Below are positions 33,427-42,843 of a stretch of 64,000 nucleotides of DNA, piece after piece. Numbering within the stretch: position 1 is the stretch's first letter; every line of letters begins with the position of its first letter. Source of the stretch: Streptomyces pilosus (lineage in GTDB: Bacteria > Actinomycetota > Actinomycetes > Streptomycetales > Streptomycetaceae); NCBI RefSeq assembly GCF_014649835.1, contig NZ_BMTU01000016.1, positions 62,001 through 126,000 of the forward strand, in the 5' to 3' direction. The notes beneath the pieces were generated by a model. That model did not search any database. It worked only from the letters and a program-made list of their open reading frames with translations, and was not told the origin of the DNA. A program made the position numbers and the translations under genes.

Positions 33427-34623
33427 ATGAATCTGCTGAGCACGCTGGTGGACAAAGGGCTTCGGCGCGAGCTGCCGACCCGCGAGGAGGCGCTGGCCGT
33501 CCTCGCGACGTCCGACGACGACCTGCTCGAAGTGGTGGCCGCGGCCGGGAAGGTGCGGCGGCACTGGTTCGGCCGGCGGGTGAAACTCAACTATCTCGTC
33601 AACCTCAAGTCCGGCCTGTGTCCTGAGGACTGCTCTTACTGTTCCCAGCGGCTCGGCTCCAAGGCCGACATCCTGAAGTACACCTGGCTCAAGCCCGACG
33701 AGGCCTCCGAGGCCGCCGCCGCGGGCCTGGCCGGAGGCGCCAAGCGCGTGTGCCTGGTCGCCAGCGGGCGCGGTCCGACCGACCGGGACGTGGACCGCGT
33801 CTCCGAGACCGTCAAGGCGATCAAGGAGCAGAACGAGGGCGTCGAGGTGTGCGCCTGCCTGGGCCTGCTCTCCGACGGCCAGGCGGAGCGGCTGCGGGAG
33901 GCAGGCGCGGACGCCTACAACCACAACCTCAACACCTCGGAGTCCACGTACGCCGGCATCACCACCACCCACACCTACGCCGACCGTGTCGACACCGTGC
34001 AGAAGGCGCACGCGGCGGGTCTGTCGGCGTGCTCGGGTCTGATCGCGGGCATGGGCGAGAGCGACGAGGACCTCGTCGACGTGGTGTACTCGTTGCGTGA
34101 GCTCGACCCGGACTCCGTGCCCGTGAACTTCCTCATCCCGTTCGAGGGCACCCCCCTGGCCAAGGAGTGGCACCTCACCCCGCAGCGCTGTCTGCGGATC
34201 CTGGCGATGGTCCGGTTCGTCTGCCCCGACGTGGAGGTGCGGATCGCGGGCGGCCGTGAGGTGCACCTGCGCTCGATGCAGCCGCTTGCCCTGAACCTGG
34301 CGAACTCAATCTTCCTGGGCGACTACCTCACCAGCGAGGGCCAGGCAGGCAAGGCGGACCTGGAGATGATCGCGGACGCCGGGTTCGAGGTGGAGGGCAC
34401 CGGCCAGGTGACGCTGCCCGAGCACCGCGCGACGGTCGGGGGCGGCTGCGTCTCCCACGAGAGCGGCGACTGCGGGTCCCACAAGAGTGCCGGATGCGGG
34501 TCCCAGGCAGGTGGTGGGGTGTGCGGTACGGCTGCCACGGCCGCACCGGCCGCCGAACCCCGTACCGACCTGGTGGCGGTACGCCGCCGGGGCGCCGGAA
34601 CAGACCACGCGCCCAATGCCTGA
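33427..34623 (+). CDS. bioB: Biotin synthase with Cys-rich C-terminal repeat
   Basis: 398-aa radical SAM enzyme that inserts sulfur into dethiobiotin. The cluster motif CPEDCSYC (about 64-71) is followed by the second-cluster ligands (KRVCLVASGRG, VEVCACLG) and RIAGGREVHLRSMQ. The catalytic core ends near residue 325. The tail carries C341, C349, C357 and C366 in an octapeptide pattern (CVSHESGD, CGSHKSAG, CGSQAGGG), encoded by 24-bp units. The tail is beyond the E. coli enzyme and may help build or repair the iron-sulfur clusters, a job done in some actinobacteria by a separate Cys-rich protein; that link is inference. ATG follows GTGAGGATCGACGCC. Confidence 0.95.
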   Translation: MNLLSTLVDKGLRRELPTREEALAVLATSDDDLLEVVAAAGKVRRHWFGRRVKLNYLVNLKSGLCPEDCSYCSQRLGSKADILKYTWLKPDEASEAAAAGLAGGAKRVCLVASGRGPTDRDVDRVSETVKAIKEQNEGVEVCACLGLLSDGQAERLREAGADAYNHNLNTSESTYAGITTTHTYADRVDTVQKAHAAGLSACSGLIAGMGESDEDLVDVVYSLRELDPDSVPVNFLIPFEGTPLAKEWHLTPQRCLRILAMVRFVCPDVEVRIAGGREVHLRSMQPLALNLANSIFLGDYLTSEGQAGKADLEMIADAGFEVEGTGQVTLPEHRATVGGGCVSHESGDCGSHKSAGCGSQAGGGVCGTAATAAPAAEPRTDLVAVRRRGAGTDHAPNA

Positions 34624-34626
34624 ACC

Positions 34627-34663
34627 GGTGTGACGCGCAGGGCTCGGCCGTGCGCGTCACACC
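34627..34663 (+). terminator. Strong hairpin after bioB
   Basis: A 13-bp perfect inverted repeat (GGTGTGACGCGCA, 11-nt loop, then TGCGCGTCACACC) starts four bases after the bioB stop and ends before the convergent dehydratase gene. There is no T-run, which is usual in high-GC actinomycetes. It should end both convergent transcripts. Confidence 0.8.
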
Positions 34664-34708
34664 GTCGCCGTCAACGCCGACGTGTACTCAGCGACACATC
34701 GCAGTGGC

Positions 34709-35722
34709 TCATTCCCGCTCCTCGGGGAGCGGTCCTTTCCCGCGGCCTGCGGCCTCCAACTCCGCGTCAGTCATGATCCGTGCCAGTTCGGGCGCGAACA
34801 CCTCCGGTTTCCAGCCCAGAACGCGCTGTGCCTTCGACGCGTCACCCACCAGCTCCGCCACGTCCGCCGGCCGCACATAGCGATCATCGAAACGCACATG
34901 CCGTTCCCAGTCCAGCCCGACGTGCTCGAAGCAGAACGTCACGAAGTCCCGCACGCTGTGACTGGTTCCGGTCGCCACCACGTAGTCGTCGGCGCGGTCG
35001 CGCTGGAGCATCCGCCACATCGCCTCGACGTACTCCGGTGCATACCCCCAGTCCCGCCGTGCCTCCAGGTTGCCCAGGTCCAGGAACCTCTGTTGTCCGC
35101 ACGCAATGCGGGCGGCCGCCCGGGCTATCTTCCGGGTCACGAAAGCCTCGCCGCGCCGGGGTGACTCGTGGTTGAACATGATTCCGTTGACGGTGTGCAG
35201 GGCGTAGGACTCCCGGTAATTACGGGCCATCCAGTAGCCGTACGCCTTGGCCACCGCGTACGGCGAACGCGGCTGGAGGGGCGACCCCTCGGCCTGAGGG
35301 GGAGGCGTTGCCCCGAACATCTCCGAACTCGACGCCTGGTAGTACCGGGCCGGCAGACCGGTGATGCGCAGCGCCTCCAGCAGCCGCGTTGTGCCCAACG
35401 CCGTGATTGCGCCGGTGTACTCGGGCTGCTCGAAGGAGACATGAACGTCCGACTGGGCCGCCAGGTGGTAGATCTCGCTGGGTACCACCCGGTCGAGCAG
35501 CGCGATCAGCCGTGCTCCGTCGGAGAGATCGCCATGGTGCAGACGCATCCGGCCCTCCTCGTCGCGCTCGTCACCGACCAGATGCGCGATACGGCCGAGA
35601 CCGGAACCGGAGGAGCGCCGGATCACACCGTGCACTGTATAGCCCTTCGAGAGCAGCAACTCCGCCAGATAGGAGCCGTCTTGGCCGGTGATACCCGTGA
35701 TCAGCGCCGTTTTCGAGGTCAT
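34709..35722 (-). CDS. gmd: GDP-mannose 4,6-dehydratase
   Basis: 337-aa short-chain dehydrogenase of the extended type. NADP site GITGQDGSYLAELLL at residues 9-23, catalytic Ser/Thr in YQASSSEMFG, Tyr and Lys in SPYAVAKAYGY, then FNHESPRRGEAFVTRKI and LGNLEARRDWGYAPEYV, which are diagnostic of GMD rather than dTDP-glucose dehydratase. It makes GDP-4-keto-6-deoxymannose. In the zorbamycin pathway, a bleomycin relative with 6-deoxy-L-gulose, such an enzyme is present (from memory), so it may feed the sugar genes at 14-19 kb. GDP-fucose or rhamnose for the cell surface is the alternative. No GDP-fucose synthase partner is adjacent. Confidence 0.93.
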   Translation of the reverse strand: MTSKTALITGITGQDGSYLAELLLSKGYTVHGVIRRSSGSGLGRIAHLVGDERDEEGRMRLHHGDLSDGARLIALLDRVVPSEIYHLAAQSDVHVSFEQPEYTGAITALGTTRLLEALRITGLPARYYQASSSEMFGATPPPQAEGSPLQPRSPYAVAKAYGYWMARNYRESYALHTVNGIMFNHESPRRGEAFVTRKIARAAARIACGQQRFLDLGNLEARRDWGYAPEYVEAMWRMLQRDRADDYVVATGTSHSVRDFVTFCFEHVGLDWERHVRFDDRYVRPADVAELVGDASKAQRVLGWKPEVFAPELARIMTDAELEAAGRGKGPLPEERE

Positions 35723-35937
35723 GCCCGGAGACTATGCGAAGGGCGCGATGTGCCTTCCGCTCACCGGGCCGGATTCGGCTGCGCCGACGTCTCCGCCGCT
35801 CCACGTCATGGTCGACTTCACACCCCGCTGCTAGGCTGACGCGGTCAACGGCCCGTGCCCTCCCTCCGGCGCGCCGACCGGGCACGCGTCGCCCCCAACG
35901 CCAGGCCGCCGCCGAGGCAGCGCAGGACGGAGTGCCG
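35723..35937. promoter_or_regulatory. Divergent intergenic region between gmd and NRPS
   Basis: This 215-bp gap must hold promoters for both neighbours. On the plus strand TAGGCT at 35832-35837 resembles a -10, with a weak TGGTCG 17 bp ahead. No operator repeat is evident to me. Confidence 0.35.
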
Positions 35938-38900
35938 ATGCAGGACCGCGATCCCATCGCCCCGTCCACTCACGCAACCCCCCGCGAACGTCCCGCACGT
36001 GCCGCAGAACGTGCCCTCTGGCTGCTGGACCGTGTCGCTCCTGAGCGCGCGGCGAGCAACATCGCTCTCGCGGTCCGCAGCGCCGCACCGCTGGACGTCG
36101 CGCACGTGCGCCGCGCCCTCGGGACGATCATTCGCCGCCACCCTGCCCTGCGCAGCCGGTTCGTTCTGGTCGACGACGTGCTGACACGCCGGGTCGACGC
36201 CGTCGGCGACGATCCGTCCATCGAGGTCCTCACCGTCGCGCAGGAGGATGCCGACGAGACCCTACGGCGCTTCGCCGAGCGTCCCTTCGCGTTTTCCCCC
36301 GACCAGCCAGCTGCGGGAGAGCTTCGGGAAACCGATGGCGAGCCACTCATTCGCGCCGTTCTCGTCGTCACCCCGGCCGCCGACACTTTCTGCGTCGTCT
36401 GTCACCACACGATCTTCGACGGCACCTCCGCGCTGCTGCTGACCGGAGAACTCGTCCGCGCCTACGCCGCGCTCTCCACAGGCGGACAAGTCCCGCCCGA
36501 CCTCCTGGCCGAAGCAGCCGACTTCACTCCGCCGCCTCCCGGTACCGACAGCCTCGCCTACTGGCACGAACAACTGGCCGGAGTGAACATCCGCTCCATG
36601 GACCTGCGGTGCGACCGTACCCGGCCCGCGCAACCCACCTTCCGCGGTGAACAGCACATCCACCCGCTGTCCGAGGGCGCCCACGACCTCCTCGGCAACT
36701 CAGAAGCCGCACTCCAGGCCACGCGCAACATCATCTTCCTCGCCGCCTATCTCCTCGTGCTCGCCCGTCACGGCGCCGGACCCGACGTCACCGTCGGGGT
36801 ACCCGTCGACGTGCGCGGCGGCCGGGGACGCGGAGCGATCGGCTACCACACGCATACCGTCGTCCTCCGGCTCGACATGGAACGTCCCGGAACGTTCCGG
36901 GAGCTGGTTACGCTCACACGCGACACGTTCCTCGCCGCCCTCGGGCACGCCGACGCCTCGATCGACGACGTGATCGACCGGTACGGCACATGCGGCGGCA
37001 GCGCGGAGAACCGGCACTTCCACCATATGTTCAACTACTTCGACTTCCACACCTCCGTGGAGAAGGCCAGCTGGACACCCGGCGGCGCCGACGTCGACAT
37101 CGTGGAGGTCGCCCCCCGGCACAGCGTCGCCGACCTGGAGATCGTCGTACGCACCCGGCACGATCGCACCGAGCTCGTCGTCCACCACGGCACCGACGTG
37201 CTCGACCGCACCGACGCCCGTGCCCTGGCAGGCCGTTACGACGCCCTGCTGCACTCCGCCCTGCGGGCCCCCGACACCCCGCTCCCCGATCTCACCTGGC
37301 ACACCGACCTCGATCGGCGAGCCCTCACCCCGCCCCCGGTACGCGCCACCCCGTGGCGCGGAGGCGTTGTTGCGGCGATCGCCGCCCACGCCCGCGCAAA
37401 GCCGGACGCGATCGCTGTCGTTGATGCCGACACCGGCCGCACCACCAGCTACGCCGCACTCGTCGACCGGGCCGCCCGCATCCGCGACGACCTCGGTGAC
37501 GCCGGCATCGGTCCCGGAAAGATCGTCGCCCTCGACTCCGCCCGCACCGCCGCCACCCTTGCCGGTGCCCTCGCCGTCTGGTCACTGGGTGCCGCGTACC
37601 TGCCCGTCGACCATGCGCACCCCGCTCCGCTGACCGCCCGCCGTGTCGCGGGCGCGCGCATCGCGGCGGTTCTTGGTCGCCCGCTGGATTCGGCCACGCT
37701 CCCCGACGTGCCCACGATCCCTCTGCCCGTCCCCCGTGCCACGGGTCCCTGGCGAGACCTGCCCGACACCGGCACACTCACCGCCGGCACACTCGCCTTC
37801 GTGATCCACACCTCAGGATCTACCGGCTCGCCCAAGGGAGTCCGCCTCACCCAGGGCAACGTGCACCATGCCGTTACCACCCTCGCCGCCGGCCTGGGGC
37901 TCGACGCCGGTGCGAGCGCACTGTGGTTGACCACGTTCACCTTCGAGCCGTCGTCCTTGGAGGTCTTCACCCCCCTCGTACTCGGCGGACGAGTCGTCGC
38001 CGCCCCCGACGCGGCACGACACGACCCGGCTCGCCTGACGGCCCTGCTCGCCCGCCACCCCGTCGACCTCGTCCAGGCGACACCTACCGTGTGGAGCGTG
38101 CTCGCCCCAGCACTGGAGGGACGATGCGAGGGCGTCCACCTCGTCACCGGCGGCGAGCTCCTGAGCGCAGCCACGGCTCGGGCCCTGCTGTCCACCGGTG
38201 GACGTGTCCTCAACGCCTACGGCTGCACCGAAACAGCCGGCTGGCCCGTGATGGGCGAGATATCCCCCGCCTGCGTCGCGAACCAGCCCCCCCGTATCGG
38301 CCGCCCCACCGGCGGGCACCGCGTTGACATCGTGGACGACACAGGCCGCCCCCTGCCCCCCGGCCTGCGCGGCAACATCCGAATTACCGGCCCCGCGGTC
38401 GCCGACGGGTACCTGAACGCCCCCTTGCGTCATCCCACCGACGACACAGGGCATCGCACCCACAGCACCGGCGACATCGGCCGTCTGTGCGCCGACGGAA
38501 CACTCGAAGTCGTCGGCCGTGCCGACCGGCAGATCAAACTGCTCGGGCTCCGTGTCGAACCGGCCGAGGTCGAGGGCGTTCTGGAGGATCACCCGTCCGT
38601 CAGCCGCTGCGGCGTGATCACCGCCCGTGACGCGGAGTCCCCGTCACTCGTCGCTTTCGTAGAAACCACGGCAACCGTCCATCCGGCTACCCTGCGCGCG
38701 CACGCCGCCCGTCATCTTCCCGCGCCTGCCGTGCCCTCCCGCATCGTCGCCGTGTCGGCCCTGCCCCGTACCGACACGGGCAAGGTGGCCCACACAGCCC
38801 TGCACGAATTGCTCGACACGTTCCCTCCCGACACCGCTCCCGCAGACCCGCACCGACCGCAACTCCTCGACGGCCACGTCACCGGGGAGGCGCTCACCGA

Positions 38901-39150
38901 ACGGCTCACCAGCGCATGGCGTGCCGTCCTGGCCGACGACACGGCCGACTCGTCCACAGACTTTTTCGCGGCCGGCGGCAACTCCCTGCTCGCCGTCCTG
39001 CTCAGCGAGCGTGTCGAGGACCTCACCGGTCACCGCGTCTCCCTGGGAACCCTTCTGATCCGGGTCACCCCCGCCGCCCTCGCCGCTCACCTTGCTGAGG
39101 CACCCTCGCCGGCGACACCACCATCGACGACGAAACCCGGCGCGTCGTAG
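35938..39150 (+). CDS. NRPS module C-A-PCP with unusual specificity code
   Basis: 1070-aa single module. C domain about 60-440 with H156-H157-TIF-D161-G; A domain about 475-965 with HTSGSTGSPKG (about 624-634), YGCTET and TGKVA; PCP with AAGGNSLLAV (Ser1016). There is no thioesterase or reductase. The C domain seems of the early, acyl-accepting kind because ERALWLLDR replaces the usual start, but I cannot type it firmly. My code reading is EPLQVGAGWK: position 235 is Glu rather than the near-universal Asp, and I cannot match it to a residue. ATG at 35938 has GGACGGAG upstream; a GTG six bases earlier is possible. Its 3' end overlaps the convergent amidohydrolase gene by 64 bp. Confidence 0.9.
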   Translation: MQDRDPIAPSTHATPRERPARAAERALWLLDRVAPERAASNIALAVRSAAPLDVAHVRRALGTIIRRHPALRSRFVLVDDVLTRRVDAVGDDPSIEVLTVAQEDADETLRRFAERPFAFSPDQPAAGELRETDGEPLIRAVLVVTPAADTFCVVCHHTIFDGTSALLLTGELVRAYAALSTGGQVPPDLLAEAADFTPPPPGTDSLAYWHEQLAGVNIRSMDLRCDRTRPAQPTFRGEQHIHPLSEGAHDLLGNSEAALQATRNIIFLAAYLLVLARHGAGPDVTVGVPVDVRGGRGRGAIGYHTHTVVLRLDMERPGTFRELVTLTRDTFLAALGHADASIDDVIDRYGTCGGSAENRHFHHMFNYFDFHTSVEKASWTPGGADVDIVEVAPRHSVADLEIVVRTRHDRTELVVHHGTDVLDRTDARALAGRYDALLHSALRAPDTPLPDLTWHTDLDRRALTPPPVRATPWRGGVVAAIAAHARAKPDAIAVVDADTGRTTSYAALVDRAARIRDDLGDAGIGPGKIVALDSARTAATLAGALAVWSLGAAYLPVDHAHPAPLTARRVAGARIAAVLGRPLDSATLPDVPTIPLPVPRATGPWRDLPDTGTLTAGTLAFVIHTSGSTGSPKGVRLTQGNVHHAVTTLAAGLGLDAGASALWLTTFTFEPSSLEVFTPLVLGGRVVAAPDAARHDPARLTALLARHPVDLVQATPTVWSVLAPALEGRCEGVHLVTGGELLSAATARALLSTGGRVLNAYGCTETAGWPVMGEISPACVANQPPRIGRPTGGHRVDIVDDTGRPLPPGLRGNIRITGPAVADGYLNAPLRHPTDDTGHRTHSTGDIGRLCADGTLEVVGRADRQIKLLGLRVEPAEVEGVLEDHPSVSRCGVITARDAESPSLVAFVETTATVHPATLRAHAARHLPAPAVPSRIVAVSALPRTDTGKVAHTALHELLDTFPPDTAPADPHRPQLLDGHVTGEALTERLTSAWRAVLADDTADSSTDFFAAGGNSLLAVLLSERVEDLTGHRVSLGTLLIRVTPAALAAHLAEAPSPATPPSTTKPGAS

Positions 39151-40766
39151 ACGAACCGACCGCCCACCAATGTCGCCAGCACCGCGATGTCCTTGATCGT
39201 GTCCGGCGGCACGGTCGTCGGATCACGTTCCAGTACCGCCAGATCCGCCAGCTTTCCTGGCTCGATGCTGCCTTTGACTCGCTCGTCGAACCCGGCATGG
39301 GCGGAACCCATGGTGTACGCGTACAGGGCCTGCGCAGGCGAGACGACCTCGCCCGGCCCCAGCACGTCACCGGTGTCCGTCGTACGGTTCACCATGGCGT
39401 GGATGCCACGCAGCGGGGATCCCGGTGCGATCGGACGGTCCGAACTTCCGGGAACCGTCAGACCCGCATCGAGGAAACTCCGGTGACGGTGGGCCCACTC
39501 GGCCCGCTCGGGCCCCAAGGCCGTGACCAAGGCGTCGCCCGTCCGCTCGATGAATACGGCCTGCGGCACGGGCACGACGCCCAGGGCCCGCAGTCTGGCC
39601 AACTGGTCGGGCCGGGTGAGCCCGCAGTGCTCGATGCGGGGACGCACATCGGTTCGCGGGAACGCGTGCTGCGCGGCCTCAAAGGCGTCCAGCACGACGT
39701 CGATGGCGCGATCCCCGAGGGCGTGGACGGCCACCTGCCACCCCGTGGCGTGCGCCTGGACGACGTGTCGCGCGAGTTCCCCGGCAGTGAAGCGCAACTC
39801 CCCGCGATGAGCTCGGGCGCCCGCGTAGCCCCGGCTCAGTGCGGCGGTCTGTCCGGACAGTGAGCCGTCGGCGAAGATCTTCACTGCGCCCAGCCGCAGC
39901 CACTCGTCGCCGAAACCGGTGTGAAGTCCCAGGTCTAAGCGTGCGCCGGCGGGATCGTCCGCGTGAGCGTCGAGTACGTGCAGAGCCTCATGCGCCACCA
40001 TGAGCTGAATGCGCACGTCGAGTGCATCCGTGGTACGCGCCTGCTGGTAGGCCGCCACCTCGATGGGGGAGTGCCCCACCCAGCCGGTGCCGACGCCTGC
40101 CTCCGTACAGGATGTGATGCCCTCCTGCACATAGTCGCGATTCGCCCGGCCGATCGCCTCGGCGAGCTCTGCCGTCGAATGCGGGTAGGTGAGAGCACGA
40201 ACAAGGTCGATGGCTCCCTCCTCGATCAGCCCGGTGGGTTCTCCCTCGTCGTCGGTGACGATCCGTCCCCGCAGGGAGACGGCGCGCTCGGCTGCGGACG
40301 GGCCCATACCATCAAGGACACAGGAGTTGACCACGGCGAGATGCCCCGAGACGTGCCGCAGCCACACGCGGTGCCGCGGGGCGATCCGGTCCAGAACGAC
40401 CCGGTGCGGATGCCCTCCCAGTCGGTGCTGGTCGTAGCCGAATCCCATCAGCCACTGGTCCTCAGGAGTGCGCCGTGCCTGTTCCGCGACCGCGTCGTAC
40501 AGGTCTTCAAGCGTCCGCACTCGCACGTCGGAGAGATCGATCTCACGGCGCGTCAGCCCGTACAACACCATGTGGTTGTGGGCGTCGTTGAACCCGGGAA
40601 CGACACATGCTCCGAGCAGGTCCAGTTTCTGCCTCGCCCGGACGTGCGCCAACTCGTCGTCCAGCCCGATGATCCGCCCTTGGTGGATTCCGATGACATG
40701 GGCTGTTGGACGATCCGGGTTCATGGTGTGGGCTGTGAGCCCGGTGAGGATGGTGTCAATGATCAT
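39087..40766 (-). CDS. YtcJ-like metal-dependent amidohydrolase
   Basis: 559-aa amidohydrolase family 3 protein. Metal-binding HxH appears in VPGFNDAHNHM (about 63-73); later landmarks are SGQTAAL, QVAVHALGDRAIDVVLDAFE, RIEHCGL and GSSDRPIAPGSPLRGIHAMV, as in YtcJ and N-substituted formamide deformylase. It would hydrolyse an amide or formamide bond in the cytoplasm; no signal peptide is seen. ATG at 40766 follows GGAGG. It overlaps the NRPS gene tail to tail. A role in product processing or self-protection is possible, as is ordinary catabolism. Confidence 0.85.
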   Translation of the reverse strand: MIIDTILTGLTAHTMNPDRPTAHVIGIHQGRIIGLDDELAHVRARQKLDLLGACVVPGFNDAHNHMVLYGLTRREIDLSDVRVRTLEDLYDAVAEQARRTPEDQWLMGFGYDQHRLGGHPHRVVLDRIAPRHRVWLRHVSGHLAVVNSCVLDGMGPSAAERAVSLRGRIVTDDEGEPTGLIEEGAIDLVRALTYPHSTAELAEAIGRANRDYVQEGITSCTEAGVGTGWVGHSPIEVAAYQQARTTDALDVRIQLMVAHEALHVLDAHADDPAGARLDLGLHTGFGDEWLRLGAVKIFADGSLSGQTAALSRGYAGARAHRGELRFTAGELARHVVQAHATGWQVAVHALGDRAIDVVLDAFEAAQHAFPRTDVRPRIEHCGLTRPDQLARLRALGVVPVPQAVFIERTGDALVTALGPERAEWAHRHRSFLDAGLTVPGSSDRPIAPGSPLRGIHAMVNRTTDTGDVLGPGEVVSPAQALYAYTMGSAHAGFDERVKGSIEPGKLADLAVLERDPTTVPPDTIKDIAVLATLVGGRFVYDAPGFVVDGGVAGEGASAR

Positions 40767-41011
40767 GCGTCGCTGCCTCCGCCTGGGCCTATTCGGTCCG
40801 AGTCGATCACGGAGGTTACTGCGGAAGCGAGTTCGGGGTGATGACAGGACTGGCGCGGGTATGTCGGCGCTACGCCTGCGCGGTCTCCCACGTCCTGCTC
40901 CGGCACCGCCGAGCTTCACTGCGGCAGCACCCGGGCCCTTCGGCGTGCCACGCCATCAACGGAAACGGGGTCCACTTCCGGTGCTCACCGAGTCCGGGAC
41001 GTTAGCCGTAG

Positions 41012-41027
41012 CCCCGGATCCCCGGGG
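41012..41027 (-). terminator. Possible short hairpin after the response regulator gene
   Basis: CCCCGG, a 4-nt loop, then CCGGGG lies 24 bases beyond the response-regulator stop on its transcript. The stem is only 6 bp, so this is weak. Confidence 0.3.
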
Positions 41028-41050
41028 AGGGCCGCGGCGGTGCGTCGGAT

Positions 41051-41719
41051 TCAGGAGGTGCCCGGGGTGACCAGGCCGGATTCGTAGGCGAGGACCACGA
41101 GCTGGGCGCGGTCGCGGGCGTGCAGCTTGGCCATGGCCCGGTTGATGTGGGTCTTGGCGGTCGACGGACTGATGACCAGGTGACCGGCGATCTCGTCGTT
41201 GGACAGGCCTTGTGCGGCCAGGGCGACCACCTCGCGTTCGCGGCCGGTCAGTTCCTCCAGCCCGCTGCCGGCACGGGCCGGCCGCGGCTGCCCGCGGCTG
41301 ACGTACCGGTCGATGAGCCTGCGGGTAAGGGCGGGGGCGAGCAGGGCGTCCCCCCGGGCGGCGACGCGTACGGCGTGCAGGAAGTCCTCCGGTAGCACGT
41401 CCTTGACCAGGAAGCCGGCGGCGCCCGCGCGCAGCGCCTCGAAGACGTACTCGTCCATGCCGTAATTAGTCAGCATGACGACGTGTACGCCGGCCAGGGC
41501 CGGGTCCGCGGCCATGCGCCGGGTCGCTTCGATGCCGTCCATCACAGGCATCCGGATGTCGACGAGAGCGACGTCGGGCAGCCGCTCCTTGACGAGTGCC
41601 AGGCACTCTTGGCCATCGGCGGCCTCGGCCACCACCTCGATGTCGTCCTCGAGGTCGAGCAGCGCGCGGAAGCCGCTGCGGATGAGGGGCTGGTCGTCGA
41701 CCAGCAGGACCCGGATCAC
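41051..41719 (-). CDS. NarL/LuxR-family response regulator
   Basis: 222-aa two-component regulator. Receiver domain 1-120 starts IRVLLVDDQPLIRSG and has the phospho-acceptor Asp in VALVDIRMPVMDG; the DNA-binding LuxR helix-turn-helix at about 150-210 reads LTGREREVVALAAQGLSNDEIAGHL. GTG start overlaps the sensor kinase stop by 4 bp, so the pair is one operon. Its targets are not visible; the divergent small membrane protein gene at 43073 is the nearest candidate. Confidence 0.93.
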   Translation of the reverse strand: MIRVLLVDDQPLIRSGFRALLDLEDDIEVVAEAADGQECLALVKERLPDVALVDIRMPVMDGIEATRRMAADPALAGVHVVMLTNYGMDEYVFEALRAGAAGFLVKDVLPEDFLHAVRVAARGDALLAPALTRRLIDRYVSRGQPRPARAGSGLEELTGREREVVALAAQGLSNDEIAGHLVISPSTAKTHINRAMAKLHARDRAQLVVLAYESGLVTPGTS

Positions 41720-42843
41720 GAGGCTCCTTCCATGGGGAGTTCCGCCTGCACGGTGAAGCCACCCGTGCCGCGCTGCTCGGTGCGCAGCCGGCCACCCAGG
41801 GCCGTGACGCGCTCCCGCATGCCGAGCAGCCCGAGGCCGGGTGTCGGCGCGGAGGACGAGGTGGCCTTTCCGTCGTCGTCGACGCGGATGGCGAGAGAGT
41901 CCGGGCGGTAGTCGATGCGCACCGAGGCGGAGGTGGCGGCGGCGTGCCGGGCGACATTGGTGAGCGACTCCTGAACGATCCGGTAAGCGGTACGGCTCAC
42001 CGCAGTCGGCACGGCGTGCGGATCCCCTTCGATCGTCAGCGTCGTCTCCAAGCCGGTCGCCCCGAACCGTGTCACCAGGTTCGGGATGTGGTCGAGGCCG
42101 TGCGGCGGGGTGGTGTCGTCGTCGCGCAGCGCCTCCAGGGTCGCCCGCAGTTCCCGGCTCGCCTCCCGGCCGGCCTCCTGGATCGCCAGCAGGGCCTCGG
42201 GCACCTGCTCGCCCCGCCGCCGGGCCACATGAACCGCGACCTCGGACTGCACCTTGATGACGGAAATCTGGTGGGTGAGCGAGTCGTGCAACTCCCGTGC
42301 GATGCGCAGCCGTTCATCGTCGGCCCGGCGTCGCGCGGTCTCCTCGCGGGTGCGCTCGGCCTCCTCCGCCCGCCGTTCGGCCTGCCGCACAGCCTCCCCG
42401 GCGGCGAACGCGGCGATCAGCCAGGCGAGTTCAAGGGTGCTCCGGGCCTGCGCCACGACCTCGCGCACCGCTCCGTCATGGAAGACCAGGGCCGTGAGGT
42501 GGAGCACGGCCAGCAGGCTGACGGAGGCGGCCAGCGTGACGGCACGGTGCCCGGCGCGTACCGCGCCGTAGACGGCGACCAGGTACGGGACGGCGAGCAC
42601 CTCGAAGCCGGCCCCCAGGCAACCCACCGCACACAGCCCGGTGACGGCCAGGACCGTGAGAGGCGTCCGGCGTCGCGCGGCCAGCGCCAGCCCGCCGGCC
42701 GCCAGCAGCACGGCGCCGAGCTGCTCGCGGCCCCCGGCCGGGTGCGGTCCGGACAGCCCGGTGCCCAGCAGCAGCGCCGCCACGCCCAGGGCGGTCGCCC
42801 AGTCGATGCCCCAGGCCGGGACAGCGAACCGTCCTGTGTCCAT
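41716..42843 (-). CDS. Sensor histidine kinase (HisKA_3 type)
   Basis: 375-aa kinase. The first 150 residues hold about five hydrophobic membrane segments (GVAALLLGTGL, LAVTGLCAVGCLGAGFEVL, VTLAASVSLLAVLHL) without a large outside loop, so it likely senses the membrane or an intramembrane signal. The dimerization box is RIARELHDSLTHQIS with His186, and the ATPase domain has GLGLLGMRERV near 340. It phosphorylates the overlapping regulator. The ATG at 42843 is the first start that gives an intact membrane domain; much longer upstream open frame is out-of-gene. Confidence 0.9.
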   Translation of the reverse strand: MDTGRFAVPAWGIDWATALGVAALLLGTGLSGPHPAGGREQLGAVLLAAGGLALAARRRTPLTVLAVTGLCAVGCLGAGFEVLAVPYLVAVYGAVRAGHRAVTLAASVSLLAVLHLTALVFHDGAVREVVAQARSTLELAWLIAAFAAGEAVRQAERRAEEAERTREETARRRADDERLRIARELHDSLTHQISVIKVQSEVAVHVARRRGEQVPEALLAIQEAGREASRELRATLEALRDDDTTPPHGLDHIPNLVTRFGATGLETTLTIEGDPHAVPTAVSRTAYRIVQESLTNVARHAAATSASVRIDYRPDSLAIRVDDDGKATSSSAPTPGLGLLGMRERVTALGGRLRTEQRGTGGFTVQAELPMEGAS

